Assembly (NCBI RefSeq): GCF_014644435.1 | Contig: NZ_BMKR01000025.1 | Coordinates: forward strand, 1 to 64,000 | Reading direction: 5' to 3' | Source: Paenibacillus albidus | GTDB taxonomy: Bacteria > Bacillota > Bacilli > Paenibacillales > Paenibacillaceae | Length of the DNA: 64,000 nt | In this document: positions 41,805-49,662 of the stretch, piece after piece | How positions within the stretch are numbered: the first letter of the stretch is position 1 | Layout: every line of letters begins with the position of its first letter | Notes under the pieces: generated by a model | Told to the model about the DNA's origin: nothing | Seen by the model: the letters and a program-made list of their open reading frames with translations, nothing else | Databases searched by the model: none | Program-made: the position numbers and the translations under genes

Positions 41805-42542
41805 ATGAAAAATCAAAACGATCAAAACTTATTTGGACATTTGGAGGAGATGAGGGCTCGTATCATACGTACCCTCATTGCTTTTTTGGTATCCATGGTA
41901 GCGGTATTCATCTATGTTCGTGATATTTATCAATGGCTGGTAAGAGATATCGATCAAAAGCTGGTCGTACTTGGCCCCTCCGATGTCATGTGGGTGTATT
42001 TTATGATTGCGGGTGTGGGTGCTATCGCAGTAACACTGCCGGTTGCCGCTTATCAAACATGGAAATTTGTACAGCCCGCAGTACCGGAACAAGCTCAACG
42101 GGCAACATTGCTGTTCATACCCAGCATCACATTTTTGTTTCTGCTGGGGATAGGTTTTGGATATTTTATTTTATTTCCGATGGTTCTTCATTTTATGAAT
42201 GAGATCGCTGCGGATGATTTTGCCACTATGTATACAGCCGAAAAATATTTTACCTTTATGATTCATATGACTGTCCCGTTTGGCCTATTGTTTGAAATGC
42301 CGGCGATTGTGATGTTTCTTACCAAACTTGGAATTGTGAACCCGAATAAATTGGCAAAGGGGCGTAAACTAGCCTATTTCATTCTTGTCATTATTGCAGT
42401 CACCATTACGCCTCCGGATATATTATCAGATATTATAGTGATCGTACCTCTTTTCTTGCTGTATGAAATTAGTATTACGATTTCGAAATTCGTATACCGT
42501 ACACAACTTAAAACGCAAAATGCGCTTAATGCGAACGCTTAA
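41805..42542 (+). CDS. tatC: twin-arginine translocase subunit TatC
   Basis: A 245-residue six-helix membrane protein that recognises Tat signal peptides. Family motifs include FGHLEEMRARIIRTL at the N-terminus, VYFMIAGVGAIAVTLPVAAYQTWKFVQPAVPEQ, the FGLLFEMPAIVMFLTKLGIV segment and ITPPDILSDIIVIVPLFLLYE. The ATG at 41805 follows the tatA stop by one base; a frame from 41706 would run through tatA and is rejected. With tatA and the phosphatase it makes a self-contained export module. Confidence 0.97.
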   Translation: MKNQNDQNLFGHLEEMRARIIRTLIAFLVSMVAVFIYVRDIYQWLVRDIDQKLVVLGPSDVMWVYFMIAGVGAIAVTLPVAAYQTWKFVQPAVPEQAQRATLLFIPSITFLFLLGIGFGYFILFPMVLHFMNEIAADDFATMYTAEKYFTFMIHMTVPFGLLFEMPAIVMFLTKLGIVNPNKLAKGRKLAYFILVIIAVTITPPDILSDIIVIVPLFLLYEISITISKFVYRTQLKTQNALNANA

Positions 42543-42559
42543 TTCATATATTCCCTCAA

Positions 42560-42830
42560 AATAAGCTGTTGACAGACTTGACGGACCGGAGAAACGTTAT
42601 TTCGCGAAAAAAGCTCATTTTTCTGGTCAAACGGACTCAGGAGCCGCTAAATGATCCATTGACCCTCGTTTTGGGCTAGAGATCATACAATAAGAGCACC
42701 TGAGTCCGTATAAAAGGACAACACCTTTCGTTACCCCAAATAAGAGCATCTGAGTCCGCTTCCTTGCCCAGCCGCTCCCGGTGACGAGTGGTTGCCGGGC
42801 CCAAGTCAACCGCTTCCTCTCATTCCCTTG
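42560..42830. repeat. intergenic palindromic repeat cluster
   Basis: No gene is seen. Two direct copies of AATAAGAGCAYCTGAGTCCG lie at 42689-42708 and 42739-42758, 50 bases apart. An inverted partial copy, CGGACTCAGGAGC, lies at 42632-42644. GACCGGAGAAA (from 42584) and TTTTCTGGTCAAACGGA (from 42618) form another inverted pair. The arrangement suggests a small dispersed REP-like element family. Confidence 0.6.
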
Positions 42831-42836
42831 TAAAGA

Positions 42837-42883
42837 GAACGTCCCAATTGCCCTCATAAATAAGGGCAATTGGGACGTTCTTT
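42837..42883. terminator. bidirectional terminator, perfect 18-bp hairpin
   Basis: GAACGTCCCAATTGCCCT (42837-42854) and its exact complement (42863-42880) around an 8-base AT loop, with TTT on the plus side and CTCTTT on the minus side. It ends the minus-strand methyltransferase transcript. Confidence 0.88.
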
Positions 42884-42910
42884 GTCGGTGTATTGAATAT
42901 GATCCGCCGA

Positions 42911-43732
42911 TTATTTGACGCCCAGGCGCATTCTGTAACTAATGAGGACTTCCAGTGTACGGCCCTGAAAATACTGCTCCACCGCCGCCGTAAACGCTGT
43001 AATGTCCTCATTCAGCGCCGGGGAACCAAGCTTCAGTACCGCCTGAATACCTCCTTGGCTGAGGGTCAAGCCGACATATCGCTCTGCATCGCAGGACTCC
43101 AGGTTGTGAAAGACAATCTCCCGGGTGAATGAAAAGGCTCCGCTGGCCTGAATCCGGGCCAAATGACCTTCTTTATCCCATTTATGCGCTCTTTCTGCGT
43201 CCGGGAGAAGGGAGGCAAGGTGCGCATCAGCCGCGTGGATCAGATGATTGTACTGATCCTCGATCTCCGGCTGCAATACAAGCGGCCAGTCACAGTCGTA
43301 AGCGGCGAACACGCCGCCCTTCCGCAGACAGCGGGCAATGTCCCGAAGTGTGCTAACCGGCTCCATCCAGTGGAACGACTGTGAACAGGTAATAATATCC
43401 GCACTGCCGGAATCCAGGGGGAGCTGGTTGGAAAAGCCCTGCACAAACGAAATGGCAGCGGCATCCGGATCACTGCGGAGTTTGTCGAGTGCTTTTCCCA
43501 GCATGTCCGGGTTGGGTTCAATGCCAACCACGGAACCGGCGGAATCTTTCCACAAAAAAGTAGATAAGCCGGTTCCGCAGCCGATGTCTGCAACCAGTGC
43601 GGGGGAGTGACCCAGATATTGGGTCAGCAGCTTGATCACCATGGCAGGTGCTTCGGGACGGTAGCGGTCGTACTCATCCTGAAACCCCAGGAAGCGGTCA
43701 ATGTTCTTTTTGCTGTTGCCTGCGGGTATCAT
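42911..43732 (-). CDS. class I SAM-dependent methyltransferase
   Basis: A 273-residue methyltransferase. Motif I is ALVADIGCGTGLSTFLW, motif II VVGIEPNPDML, and SADIITCSQSFHWMEPVSTLRDIARCLRKGGVFAAYD covers motifs III-IV, the arrangement of Methyltransf_11/UbiE-like proteins. AAGGAGG precedes the ATG. It lies upstream of nothing but a terminator and downstream of the mqnD-mqnB pair on the same strand, 62 bases apart. A link to menaquinone synthesis is possible but the MenG/UbiE signature is not evident, so the substrate is unknown. Confidence 0.88.
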   Translation of the reverse strand: MIPAGNSKKNIDRFLGFQDEYDRYRPEAPAMVIKLLTQYLGHSPALVADIGCGTGLSTFLWKDSAGSVVGIEPNPDMLGKALDKLRSDPDAAAISFVQGFSNQLPLDSGSADIITCSQSFHWMEPVSTLRDIARCLRKGGVFAAYDCDWPLVLQPEIEDQYNHLIHAADAHLASLLPDAERAHKWDKEGHLARIQASGAFSFTREIVFHNLESCDAERYVGLTLSQGGIQAVLKLGSPALNEDITAFTAAVEQYFQGRTLEVLISYRMRLGVK

Positions 43733-43793
43733 GTCATTCCTCCTTGTTCATCAAGTGCACCATAAGGGTGATGTGGCGATTGAATAATCAGGT

Positions 43794-44645
43794 TTATCCC
43801 AGCAGCGCAGGATCTATTGCCGGAACAAGCCCTTCAGCAGCGGCCCGGCCCAGCAGCGCGGTAATGGCAGCATATCCGTCTTCTCCGAGATTCATGGAAA
43901 AATCATTCACATAAAGGTCGATGTGCGACTTGGCCACTTCCGGGGACAGCTCTTGGGCATGGCTGAGCACATACTCCCTCGAATCCGTAGGATGGTCCCA
44001 GGCATATTGCAGCGAGCTGCGAATCCAGCCGCTGACGGCTTCCGCGTCCAGATCACGGCGTGCAATAATTGCACCGAGCGGAATCGGCAGACCCGTGTCG
44101 CTCTCCCACCAGCTGCCCAAATCGGTCAGCAGCCCAAGACCATAGGAAGGGTATGTGAACCGGGCCTCATGGATTACCAGACCCGCATCGATTCGGCCAT
44201 CCCGCACCGCAGGCATGATCTCGTCAAACGGCATGACGACTATCTCGCCGATTCCGCCGCTTACCTGCTGCGCCGCCCAGAGCCGGAACAGCAGATAAGC
44301 CGTTGAACGTTCGCTCGGCACGGCAATCCGGCGGCCGGCTAAATCGCTTGCCCGCTGGACAGACCCTGGGCCTCCGGCGGTCAGCAGCAGCGGGCCGCAG
44401 CCCCGGCCAAGCGCACCGCCGCAAGGCAGCAGTCTGTAGCGGTCGAGCACCCAGGGGAGGGCAGCGTAGGAGATTTTGAGCACTTCGGGCCCGGCTCCGT
44501 CCGCAGCGAGCGTGTTCGTAATATCAATGTCGGCATAAGTGACGCTCAGCTGAGGCGCGTCCGGTACAAGACCGTGCGCCCAGGCATGGAATACAAAAGT
44601 ATCATTAGGGCATGGTGAAAAAGCGATATTCAGCTCCGTTGTCAT
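43794..44645 (-). CDS. mqnD: 1,4-dihydroxy-6-naphthoate synthase (futalosine pathway)
   Basis: A 283-residue protein of the periplasmic-binding-fold MqnA/MqnD family. LNIAFSPCPNDTFVFHAWAHG at the N-terminus is diagnostic of MqnD, with LKISYAALPWVLDRYRLLPCGGALGRGCGPLLL following. It cleaves cyclic de-hypoxanthinyl futalosine to 1,4-dihydroxy-6-naphthoate in menaquinone synthesis. Its ATG overlaps the mqnB stop by one base (TAATG). The presence of this pathway implies that the classical men pathway may be absent; mqnA and mqnC are not in the window. Confidence 0.95.
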   Translation of the reverse strand: MTTELNIAFSPCPNDTFVFHAWAHGLVPDAPQLSVTYADIDITNTLAADGAGPEVLKISYAALPWVLDRYRLLPCGGALGRGCGPLLLTAGGPGSVQRASDLAGRRIAVPSERSTAYLLFRLWAAQQVSGGIGEIVVMPFDEIMPAVRDGRIDAGLVIHEARFTYPSYGLGLLTDLGSWWESDTGLPIPLGAIIARRDLDAEAVSGWIRSSLQYAWDHPTDSREYVLSHAQELSPEVAKSHIDLYVNDFSMNLGEDGYAAITALLGRAAAEGLVPAIDPALLG

Positions 44646-45334
44646 TACAGCACCTCCAGTAATATTGCTGCGGCTTCCGTCAGGGCGTTCAGCGCCGCAG
44701 GGATTTGCCAGGCCGCCCGGTCGCGCGGGCCGACCGGGTTCGAGACCGCGCGGAGCTCCAGTACCGGGAGCCCGAGCGCCCGGGCGGCCACGGCAACCCC
44801 GTGGCCTTCCATGGCTTCGCCGGCCGCGCCCGGATGGCGCGCGGCCAGAGCGGCGGCCGTCTCCGCGGTGCCGGTCGCCGTCGAGACCGTAAGCACGGGT
44901 CCCGTGCTTACCACAAGCCCGGCCGCTGCCAGCGCGGCCGCAAGGGCATGCGCCGTGCCGGAGTCCACCGGCACGGAGACGCTGCCGAAGCCGAGCTCGG
45001 CAGCGGACCGGAAGCCCTCGGGCGTCTCCGCCCCGAGGTCGGCGGCAATGATCTCGCTGGCGACGACCAGCGAGCCCAGGGGCGCCACCTCCGGGAACCC
45101 GCCGCCGATGCCGGCGTTCACCACGCAGCCGTAGTCGCCGGCAGCCAGAGCTGCGGCGGTACCCGCCGCCGCAGCTGCGGGCCCGGCACCCGCAGCGATT
45201 ACATGGAACCTGTCGCTGCCGCCCAGGCCGCGCAGGACCGCATCACGCTCCGCCGCGACAGCAGTCACGATCAGAACGCGCGGAAGAGCGGCTTGTCCTT
45301 CTGCGGCCTCGCCGCGGGGATGTATTGAGTTCAA
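44645..45334 (-). CDS. mqnB: futalosine hydrolase
   Basis: A 229-residue nucleoside hydrolase of the MTA/SAH nucleosidase fold. RVLIVTAVAAERDAVLRGL, VNAGIGGGFPEVAPLGSLVVAS, EAMEGHGVAVAARALGLPVLELRAVSNPVGPRDRAAW are characteristic of MqnB, which releases hypoxanthine from futalosine. The start is TTG at 45334, nine bases after GGAGG; the upstream ATG at 45355 lacks such a site. Unusually Ala-, Gly- and GC-rich, but the catalytic motifs are intact. Translationally coupled to mqnD. Confidence 0.94.
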   Translation of the reverse strand: MNSIHPRGEAAEGQAALPRVLIVTAVAAERDAVLRGLGGSDRFHVIAAGAGPAAAAAGTAAALAAGDYGCVVNAGIGGGFPEVAPLGSLVVASEIIAADLGAETPEGFRSAAELGFGSVSVPVDSGTAHALAAALAAAGLVVSTGPVLTVSTATGTAETAAALAARHPGAAGEAMEGHGVAVAARALGLPVLELRAVSNPVGPRDRAAWQIPAALNALTEAAAILLEVL

Positions 45335-45500
45335 TCTTCTCAGCCTCCAGATCAAAAAAATGAATTATGTTGCGGCTTTCCGGATCGTCCAATAAGTTTG
45401 CTTCATCTATAGGAGCCAAATTACAGGCAACGCTTTGCATAGAAAAGGATACGCCGTTTTGAAGGTCAGGTCAAACGCTGCATGTTTTTATAAAAGGGTG

Positions 45501-45529
45501 TTGACAAAGAAGATTACACAGGTTATATT
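45501..45529 (+). promoter_or_regulatory. sigma-A promoter of mhqR-like gene
   Basis: TTGACA (45501-45506), 17 bases, TATATT (45524-45529). The operator palindrome begins at the next base. Confidence 0.88.
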
Positions 45530-45547
45530 TATCTTAACTTAAAGATA
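45530..45547. promoter_or_regulatory. MhqR-type operator at the mhqR start point
   Basis: TATCTTAACTTAAAGATA, an 18-bp palindrome with TATCTT and AAGATA ends, covers the transcription start. A further half site (AACTTAAAGATA) follows at 45551-45562. The same palindrome precedes doxX at 46145. Confidence 0.8.
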
Positions 45548-45591
45548 ATTAACTTAAAGATAAAGCACAGAAAGATAAGGAGGTGGCGGCA

Positions 45592-46059
45592 ATGGGTAAA
45601 GCTAAGGAAACAGCAGGTACAGTCGGTGCCGGGGATCTGGATCAGGCCTCATCGCTCAAATTGTTCGTGGTATTGTCGAAGGCTTACAAGAGCCTGATGG
45701 ACAACGCGGTGAAGGATATGAAGAGCCATGGTTTATCTTCCGCAGAATTCATGGTACTTGAAGTACTGTATCACAGAACGCGAATTCCGCTCCAGCAGAT
45801 CGGCGAGAAGATTCTGGTGACCAGCGGCAGCATTACGTATAATATCGACAAGCTGGAGAATAAAGGGCTGTTGAAACGTGTCCCTTGCAGTGAGGACCGG
45901 CGTGTGACGTTTGCGGAGATCACAGAAGCGGGGCGTGAGCTGTTCGATGATATTTTTCCGCAGCATGTGTCTTCCATTCATCAACTGATGGGCGGACTGA
46001 ACAAGGAAGAGAAGGATCAGGCAATCACGCTGCTCAAGAAACTCGGCAAAGGCGTATAG
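45592..46059 (+). CDS. mhqR: MarR-family regulator, MhqR-like
   Basis: A 155-residue winged-helix MarR protein. It closely resembles Bacillus MhqR: SSLKLFVVLSKAYKSLMD, SSAEFMVLEVLYHRTRIPLQQIGEKILVTSGSITYNIDKLENKGLL and CSEDRRVTFAEIT. MhqR represses genes for quinone and catechol detoxification. ATG 45592 follows AGGAGGTGG. An 18-bp palindrome on its start point and another ahead of doxX indicate autoregulation and control of the downstream genes (DoxX, ring-cleaving dioxygenase, hydrolase), the same set controlled by MhqR in Bacillus. Confidence 0.92.
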   Translation: MGKAKETAGTVGAGDLDQASSLKLFVVLSKAYKSLMDNAVKDMKSHGLSSAEFMVLEVLYHRTRIPLQQIGEKILVTSGSITYNIDKLENKGLLKRVPCSEDRRVTFAEITEAGRELFDDIFPQHVSSIHQLMGGLNKEEKDQAITLLKKLGKGV

Positions 46060-46144
46060 GATGGTTTTGCAGCGATAGAACAGTGCGTCCAGCCCTTTGC
46101 CGGCCTTATTTCATAAATAGAAAAACCAAAAATTTTTTTGCTAA

Positions 46145-46162
46145 TATCTTAAGGTTAAGATA
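46145..46162. promoter_or_regulatory. MhqR-type operator ahead of doxX
   Basis: TATCTTAAGGTTAAGATA is a palindrome with the same outer TATCTT/AAGATA arms and spacing as the site at 45530-45547. It lies about 30 bases before the doxX start. Confidence 0.8.
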
Positions 46163-46193
46163 CTTAAAACAAAGAGAATGGAGAGGATTCAAG

Positions 46194-46601
46194 ATGGTTA
46201 GTGTAGGATTAGGATTGTTATTGATGAGATTGGTTATTGGGGTAGTATTCATAGGGCACGGAGCCCAGAAATTGTTTGGCTGGTTCGGAGGTTATGGCCC
46301 CAAAGGGACCGGCGGCTGGATGGAATCTATCGGCATTAAACCCGGGGTTGTCATGGCTGTGCTGGCGGGGTTGATGGAGCTGGTGGGCGGATTGCTGTTC
46401 ACCCTTGGACTTCTGACTCCGGTTGCCGCCGTGCTGATTGCCGCTGCGATGCTGGGGGCGATCGTGAAGGTGCATGCACCCAACGGGTTCTGGTCTACAG
46501 CCAACGGAATTGAGTTTCCGCTGATTCTGCTGGTAGTGGCTATCGGAGTGGCACTGGCCGGTCCGGGTTCAATCTCGCTGGATGCCCTGCTGTTCAACTG
46601 A
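46194..46601 (+). CDS. DoxX-family membrane protein (MhqP-like)
   Basis: A 135-residue protein with four hydrophobic helices. LLLMRLVIGVVFIGHGAQKLFGWFGGYGPKGTGGWMESIG is the DoxX signature, followed by GLMELVGGLLFTLGLLTPVAAVLIAAAMLGAIVKVH. In Bacillus the related MhqP/YdfP and CatD belong to quinone-responsive operons. GGAGAGG before ATG 46194 rules out the longer frame from 46083. The MhqR-type palindrome upstream predicts induction by electrophiles. Confidence 0.93.
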   Translation: MVSVGLGLLLMRLVIGVVFIGHGAQKLFGWFGGYGPKGTGGWMESIGIKPGVVMAVLAGLMELVGGLLFTLGLLTPVAAVLIAAAMLGAIVKVHAPNGFWSTANGIEFPLILLVVAIGVALAGPGSISLDALLFN

Positions 46602-46639
46602 TCTTGAACTAAAAAATACAATAACAAGGAGAAAGTAAC

Positions 46640-46765
46640 GGAGGGGGATTTTGGAACTGTAGGAGCGGTAGCGTCCGCCTTTGTCCCCGGATTTCAACCG
46701 CTAGAAGCGGTTAGATTGAAGAAATCGGGGGACAACAGCGGCCGGAAGTCCAAACATTCACCGTA
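46640..46765. repeat. intergenic inverted-repeat element (REP-like)
   Basis: TTGTCCCCGGATTTC (46681-46695) pairs with GAAATCGGGGGACAA (46721-46735) apart from a single G-G clash, enclosing AACCGCT AGA AGCGGTT (46696-46712). The outer sequences TTTGGAACT and AGTCCAAA add a further stem, giving a 120-base cruciform-like unit. It fills the gap between doxX and the dioxygenase gene. Confidence 0.75.
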
Positions 46766-46847
46766 GTTACACTTATGCTGATTGTGCATTTCTTTTGTTC
46801 AACTTATACGAAACTTGAATTTACCCAACTTTAGGAGGAATATAATC

Positions 46848-47798
46848 ATGACTATGCAAACTGCCGGAATTCACCACATTACTGCCTTTGTAGGCGATCC
46901 ACAACGCAATGCTGACTTTTATGCCGGTATCCTGGGGCTGCGTCTGGTCAAGAAGACCATTAACTTTGATGCGCCGGAAGTTTATCATCTGTACTTCGGG
47001 GACGAATCCGGTACACCGGGAACGATTATTACGTTTTTCCCTTTTGCCGGCGGCCGTAAGGGCAGAATCGGCGGCGGGCAGGTTGGTGTAACAACTTACG
47101 CCGTGCCGGCGGGATCACTGGCATTCTGGGAGCAGCGCCTGGCCGCTTACCGGATTCCGGTGACCAAGGTCAGCCGGATTAACGAGAACTATCTCTCCTT
47201 TGCCGACTATGACGGCTTGCGTATTGAGCTTGTGGAACGGGAACAAGGGGCACTGAGCACCTGGTCGTTCGCCGGAATTCCTGTGGAACATGCGATCAAG
47301 GGTTTCGGAGGGGCCGTTCTTTACAGTACCGATCCGGACAAAACCGCAGATACCCTTAGCCGCACACTGGGCCTGACGCGTATTGCAGAGGGGGATGGAT
47401 ATATCCGTTACCAATCTACAGCCGACATCGGCAACATTATCGATCTGAGAGCCGAAGCTATGCCACACGGAGCAGGAGGTTCGGGTACGGTCCATCACAT
47501 TGCCTGGCGTGCTGTCGATGATTCGCAGCAGCTGGAATGGGGCCGCCGGGTCCAAAGCCATGGATATCAGCCGACACCGGTGCAGGACCGGCAATACTTC
47601 AATGCCATCTACTTCCGTGAAGAAGGCGGTATCCTGTTCGAGATTGCGACTGACCCTCCGGGCTTTGCCCGTGATGAGGACCCTGACAAGCTGGGCGAGA
47701 AATTGATGCTCCCTACTTGGTTTGAGCCGCACCGTGCGGTGATTGAAGAGAACCTGAGCCCGTTTACCATTCGTGAAATTGAGGTGAAGCAAGGATGA
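46848..47798 (+). CDS. ring-cleaving dioxygenase (glyoxalase/MhqO-type)
   Basis: A 316-residue protein made of two vicinal-oxygen-chelate modules. The metal ligands are expected in GIHHITAFVGDPQRN (His near the N-terminus), TVHHIAWRAVDD and GILFEIATDPPG (Glu). It matches the MhqA/MhqE/MhqO group, which opens quinone or hydroquinone-type rings. TTAGGAGGAA precedes ATG 46848. The ATG of the hydrolase gene overlaps its stop by four bases. Expected to be part of the MhqR regulon, although no clear palindrome is seen immediately upstream; the repeat at 46640-46765 intervenes. Confidence 0.92.
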   Translation: MTMQTAGIHHITAFVGDPQRNADFYAGILGLRLVKKTINFDAPEVYHLYFGDESGTPGTIITFFPFAGGRKGRIGGGQVGVTTYAVPAGSLAFWEQRLAAYRIPVTKVSRINENYLSFADYDGLRIELVEREQGALSTWSFAGIPVEHAIKGFGGAVLYSTDPDKTADTLSRTLGLTRIAEGDGYIRYQSTADIGNIIDLRAEAMPHGAGGSGTVHHIAWRAVDDSQQLEWGRRVQSHGYQPTPVQDRQYFNAIYFREEGGILFEIATDPPGFARDEDPDKLGEKLMLPTWFEPHRAVIEENLSPFTIREIEVKQG

Positions 47799-48415
47799 TT
47801 CATATTTTTAAAAAGGGCACAGACCTGTCCAAACCGACGCTTGTGTTATTCCATGGCACCGGCGGCAATGAGCACGATTTGCTTCCGCTTGCTGAAATGC
47901 TGTCCCCCGGTTCTTCGGTACTGGGCGTCCGGGGCAATGTGCTGGAGAACGGGATGCCCCGTTTCTTCCGGCGGCTTGCTGAAGGCATATTCGATGAAGA
48001 GGATTTGATCTTCCGTACCCGGGAAACAAAGGGATTTCTGGAGGAGGCTGCGGGCCGGTACGGCTTCGATGCCGGCAACCTGGTGGCCGTAGGCTATTCG
48101 AACGGTGCGAATATTGCCGGCAGCCTGCTGTTCCACTACAAGGACATTTTCCGCTTCGCAGTGCTGCTGCATCCGATGGTGCCGCTGCGGGGGCTTAAGC
48201 TCCCTTCCTTGGAAGGCGTGTCGGTCTTCATCGGAGCAGGTACCAACGATCCGATTATTCCATCGACCGAGACACGGGAGCTGGAAAGCCTGCTGCAGGG
48301 AGCGGGCGCAGAGGTAACAGCACATTGGGGCAACCAGGGGCACCGCCTGAGTGCGGCCGAAGCCGAAGCCGCAAGGCATTGGCTGGAGCAAAAAATGGCG
48401 TCACAGCACAACTAA
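47795..48415 (+). CDS. mhqD: alpha/beta hydrolase, MhqD-like phospholipase/carboxylesterase
   Basis: A 206-residue serine hydrolase. PTLVLFHGTGGNEHDLLPLAEML forms the oxyanion region, VAVGYSNGANIAGSLL holds the nucleophilic Ser, and the acid and base are expected in GTNDPIIP (Asp) and WGNQGHRLS (His). MhqD-type enzymes are induced by quinones beside the dioxygenase. The overlap with the upstream gene (ATGA) shows translational coupling. A strong terminator follows at 48424-48494. Confidence 0.92.
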   Translation: MIHIFKKGTDLSKPTLVLFHGTGGNEHDLLPLAEMLSPGSSVLGVRGNVLENGMPRFFRRLAEGIFDEEDLIFRTRETKGFLEEAAGRYGFDAGNLVAVGYSNGANIAGSLLFHYKDIFRFAVLLHPMVPLRGLKLPSLEGVSVFIGAGTNDPIIPSTETRELESLLQGAGAEVTAHWGNQGHRLSAAEAEAARHWLEQKMASQHN

Positions 48416-48423
48416 GGAAAAGC

Positions 48424-48494
48424 ACCGCTTGCAGGAATCGCTAGGGTCAGGCATGACAATGCCCGGAAATAGCTCCTGCAGGCGGTTTTTTTTT
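48424..48494 (+). terminator. strong terminator of the mhq operon
   Basis: ACCGCTTGCAGGA pairs with TCCTGCAGGCGGT (one mismatch), followed by nine Ts. The inner loop holds a further small hairpin (GGCATGACAATGCC). Confidence 0.92.
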
Positions 48495-48644
48495 GCAGAA
48501 TGCAGGTCATTTAGCCTGTACTAATCACCGCGAAGCCTTCCGGGAGCTCGGCTCGATAATTAAAAGTGGCGAATGCTCCGGATCCTTGGTACACTGTTAA
48601 TCGTAAATGTTACTATTAAATAAAAACAAGGAGCTGGCCTACAC

Positions 48645-49457
48645 GTGAACAGCAAATCCAAAACCAATGCGGCTGCCCGGCTTCCCCGCGCCAAAGGCAT
48701 TGATATGGCTACTGTATATGCCCCCAAGGAATGCGCACGCAAAGTGAAGCGTATCGTACTGAGCGATATGAACCGGACGATTGTCCAGGAGTTCATTACC
48801 ATTTTGGGTATGAAAGAGAAGTTTGAAGCGCAGGATGTGCCGCTGCCGAATAAAGTTGTTATGTTTGGACCTCCGGGAACCGGCAAAACCTTAACCGCTT
48901 TTTATATAGCGCATCTTCTCGAGCTTCCGCTTGTGCTGGTCCGTCTGGACGCGATTATTCACAGCCATCTGGGGGAGACGGGCAGCAACGTGCGGAAGAT
49001 TTTTGATTTTGCCAAGGCTACGCCTTGTGTGCTGTTTCTCGATGAATTCGATGCTCTGGGACGGATGCGTGATTCGAGCGATGAGGTGAAGGAGATGGCC
49101 CGGGTCGTGAATACGCTGCTGCAATGCCTGGATGAGTTCGGGGGAGACAGTATATTTGTCGCCGCCACGAATTTGGAGGAAGAGCTGGACCCGGCGATCT
49201 GGCGCCGGTTCGATACCAAAATGACTTACGCTCTTCCCACCCGGGCCGAGCGGCTTCAGTATATTGGGCTGCTGATCGGACCGGAGCTGACTGATACCGG
49301 GCTGGCGGCCAAGGCGGCGGAGCTGCTGGATGGATGCAGCTTTGCCGATCTGGAGCAGATTGTGCTGAAGGCCAAACGCAAAGCAATTATCGAGGACCGT
49401 GAGCTGGATATAACGGCTATCGAACAGGCTCTGTCCGAGTATGATCCGCGTAGATAA
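48645..49457 (+). CDS. AAA-family ATPase
   Basis: A 270-residue soluble AAA ATPase. Walker A is MFGPPGTGKTLTAFYIA, Walker B CVLFLDEFDALG, sensor 1 IFVAATNLEEELDPAIWRRFD with the arginine finger, and a short C-terminal lid. The 60 residues before the core have no recognised domain. It is like small single-AAA ATPases found beside phage or toxin genes, yet no partner gene is next to it here. The GTG start follows AAGGAG. Its client is unknown. Confidence 0.85.
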   Translation: MNSKSKTNAAARLPRAKGIDMATVYAPKECARKVKRIVLSDMNRTIVQEFITILGMKEKFEAQDVPLPNKVVMFGPPGTGKTLTAFYIAHLLELPLVLVRLDAIIHSHLGETGSNVRKIFDFAKATPCVLFLDEFDALGRMRDSSDEVKEMARVVNTLLQCLDEFGGDSIFVAATNLEEELDPAIWRRFDTKMTYALPTRAERLQYIGLLIGPELTDTGLAAKAAELLDGCSFADLEQIVLKAKRKAIIEDRELDITAIEQALSEYDPRR

Positions 49458-49611
49458 CCTTACAGGGAGCTTCCGCCATTCAGTCCAAGATGAAGGATGT
49501 TTTGCTGTTTTTTGAAATTTGTCATTTTTTTCAGGAAACTTGCAGGGGTTTGTCCGCCACGGCTGTCTAACCTAATAGTGTCATTTAAATGGGGTTTTTT
49601 ATAACGGATCT

Positions 49612-49620
49612 TGTTATAAT
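49612..49620 (+). promoter_or_regulatory. extended -10 promoter ahead of the YbhN-like gene
   Basis: TTGTTATAAT contains TGTTATAAT, an extended -10 element; no good -35 box is seen. It lies about 45 bases before the ATG at 49663. Confidence 0.5.
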
Positions 49621-49662
49621 GGACAAATCCGGGGTTCCCCGGCAGTGAGGTTGGGTGAAAGC

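Noticed and set aside
44645..45334. Very GC-rich mqnB as foreign DNA
   Set aside because: All catalytic motifs and the coupled mqnD are typical; high Ala/Gly content explains the composition.
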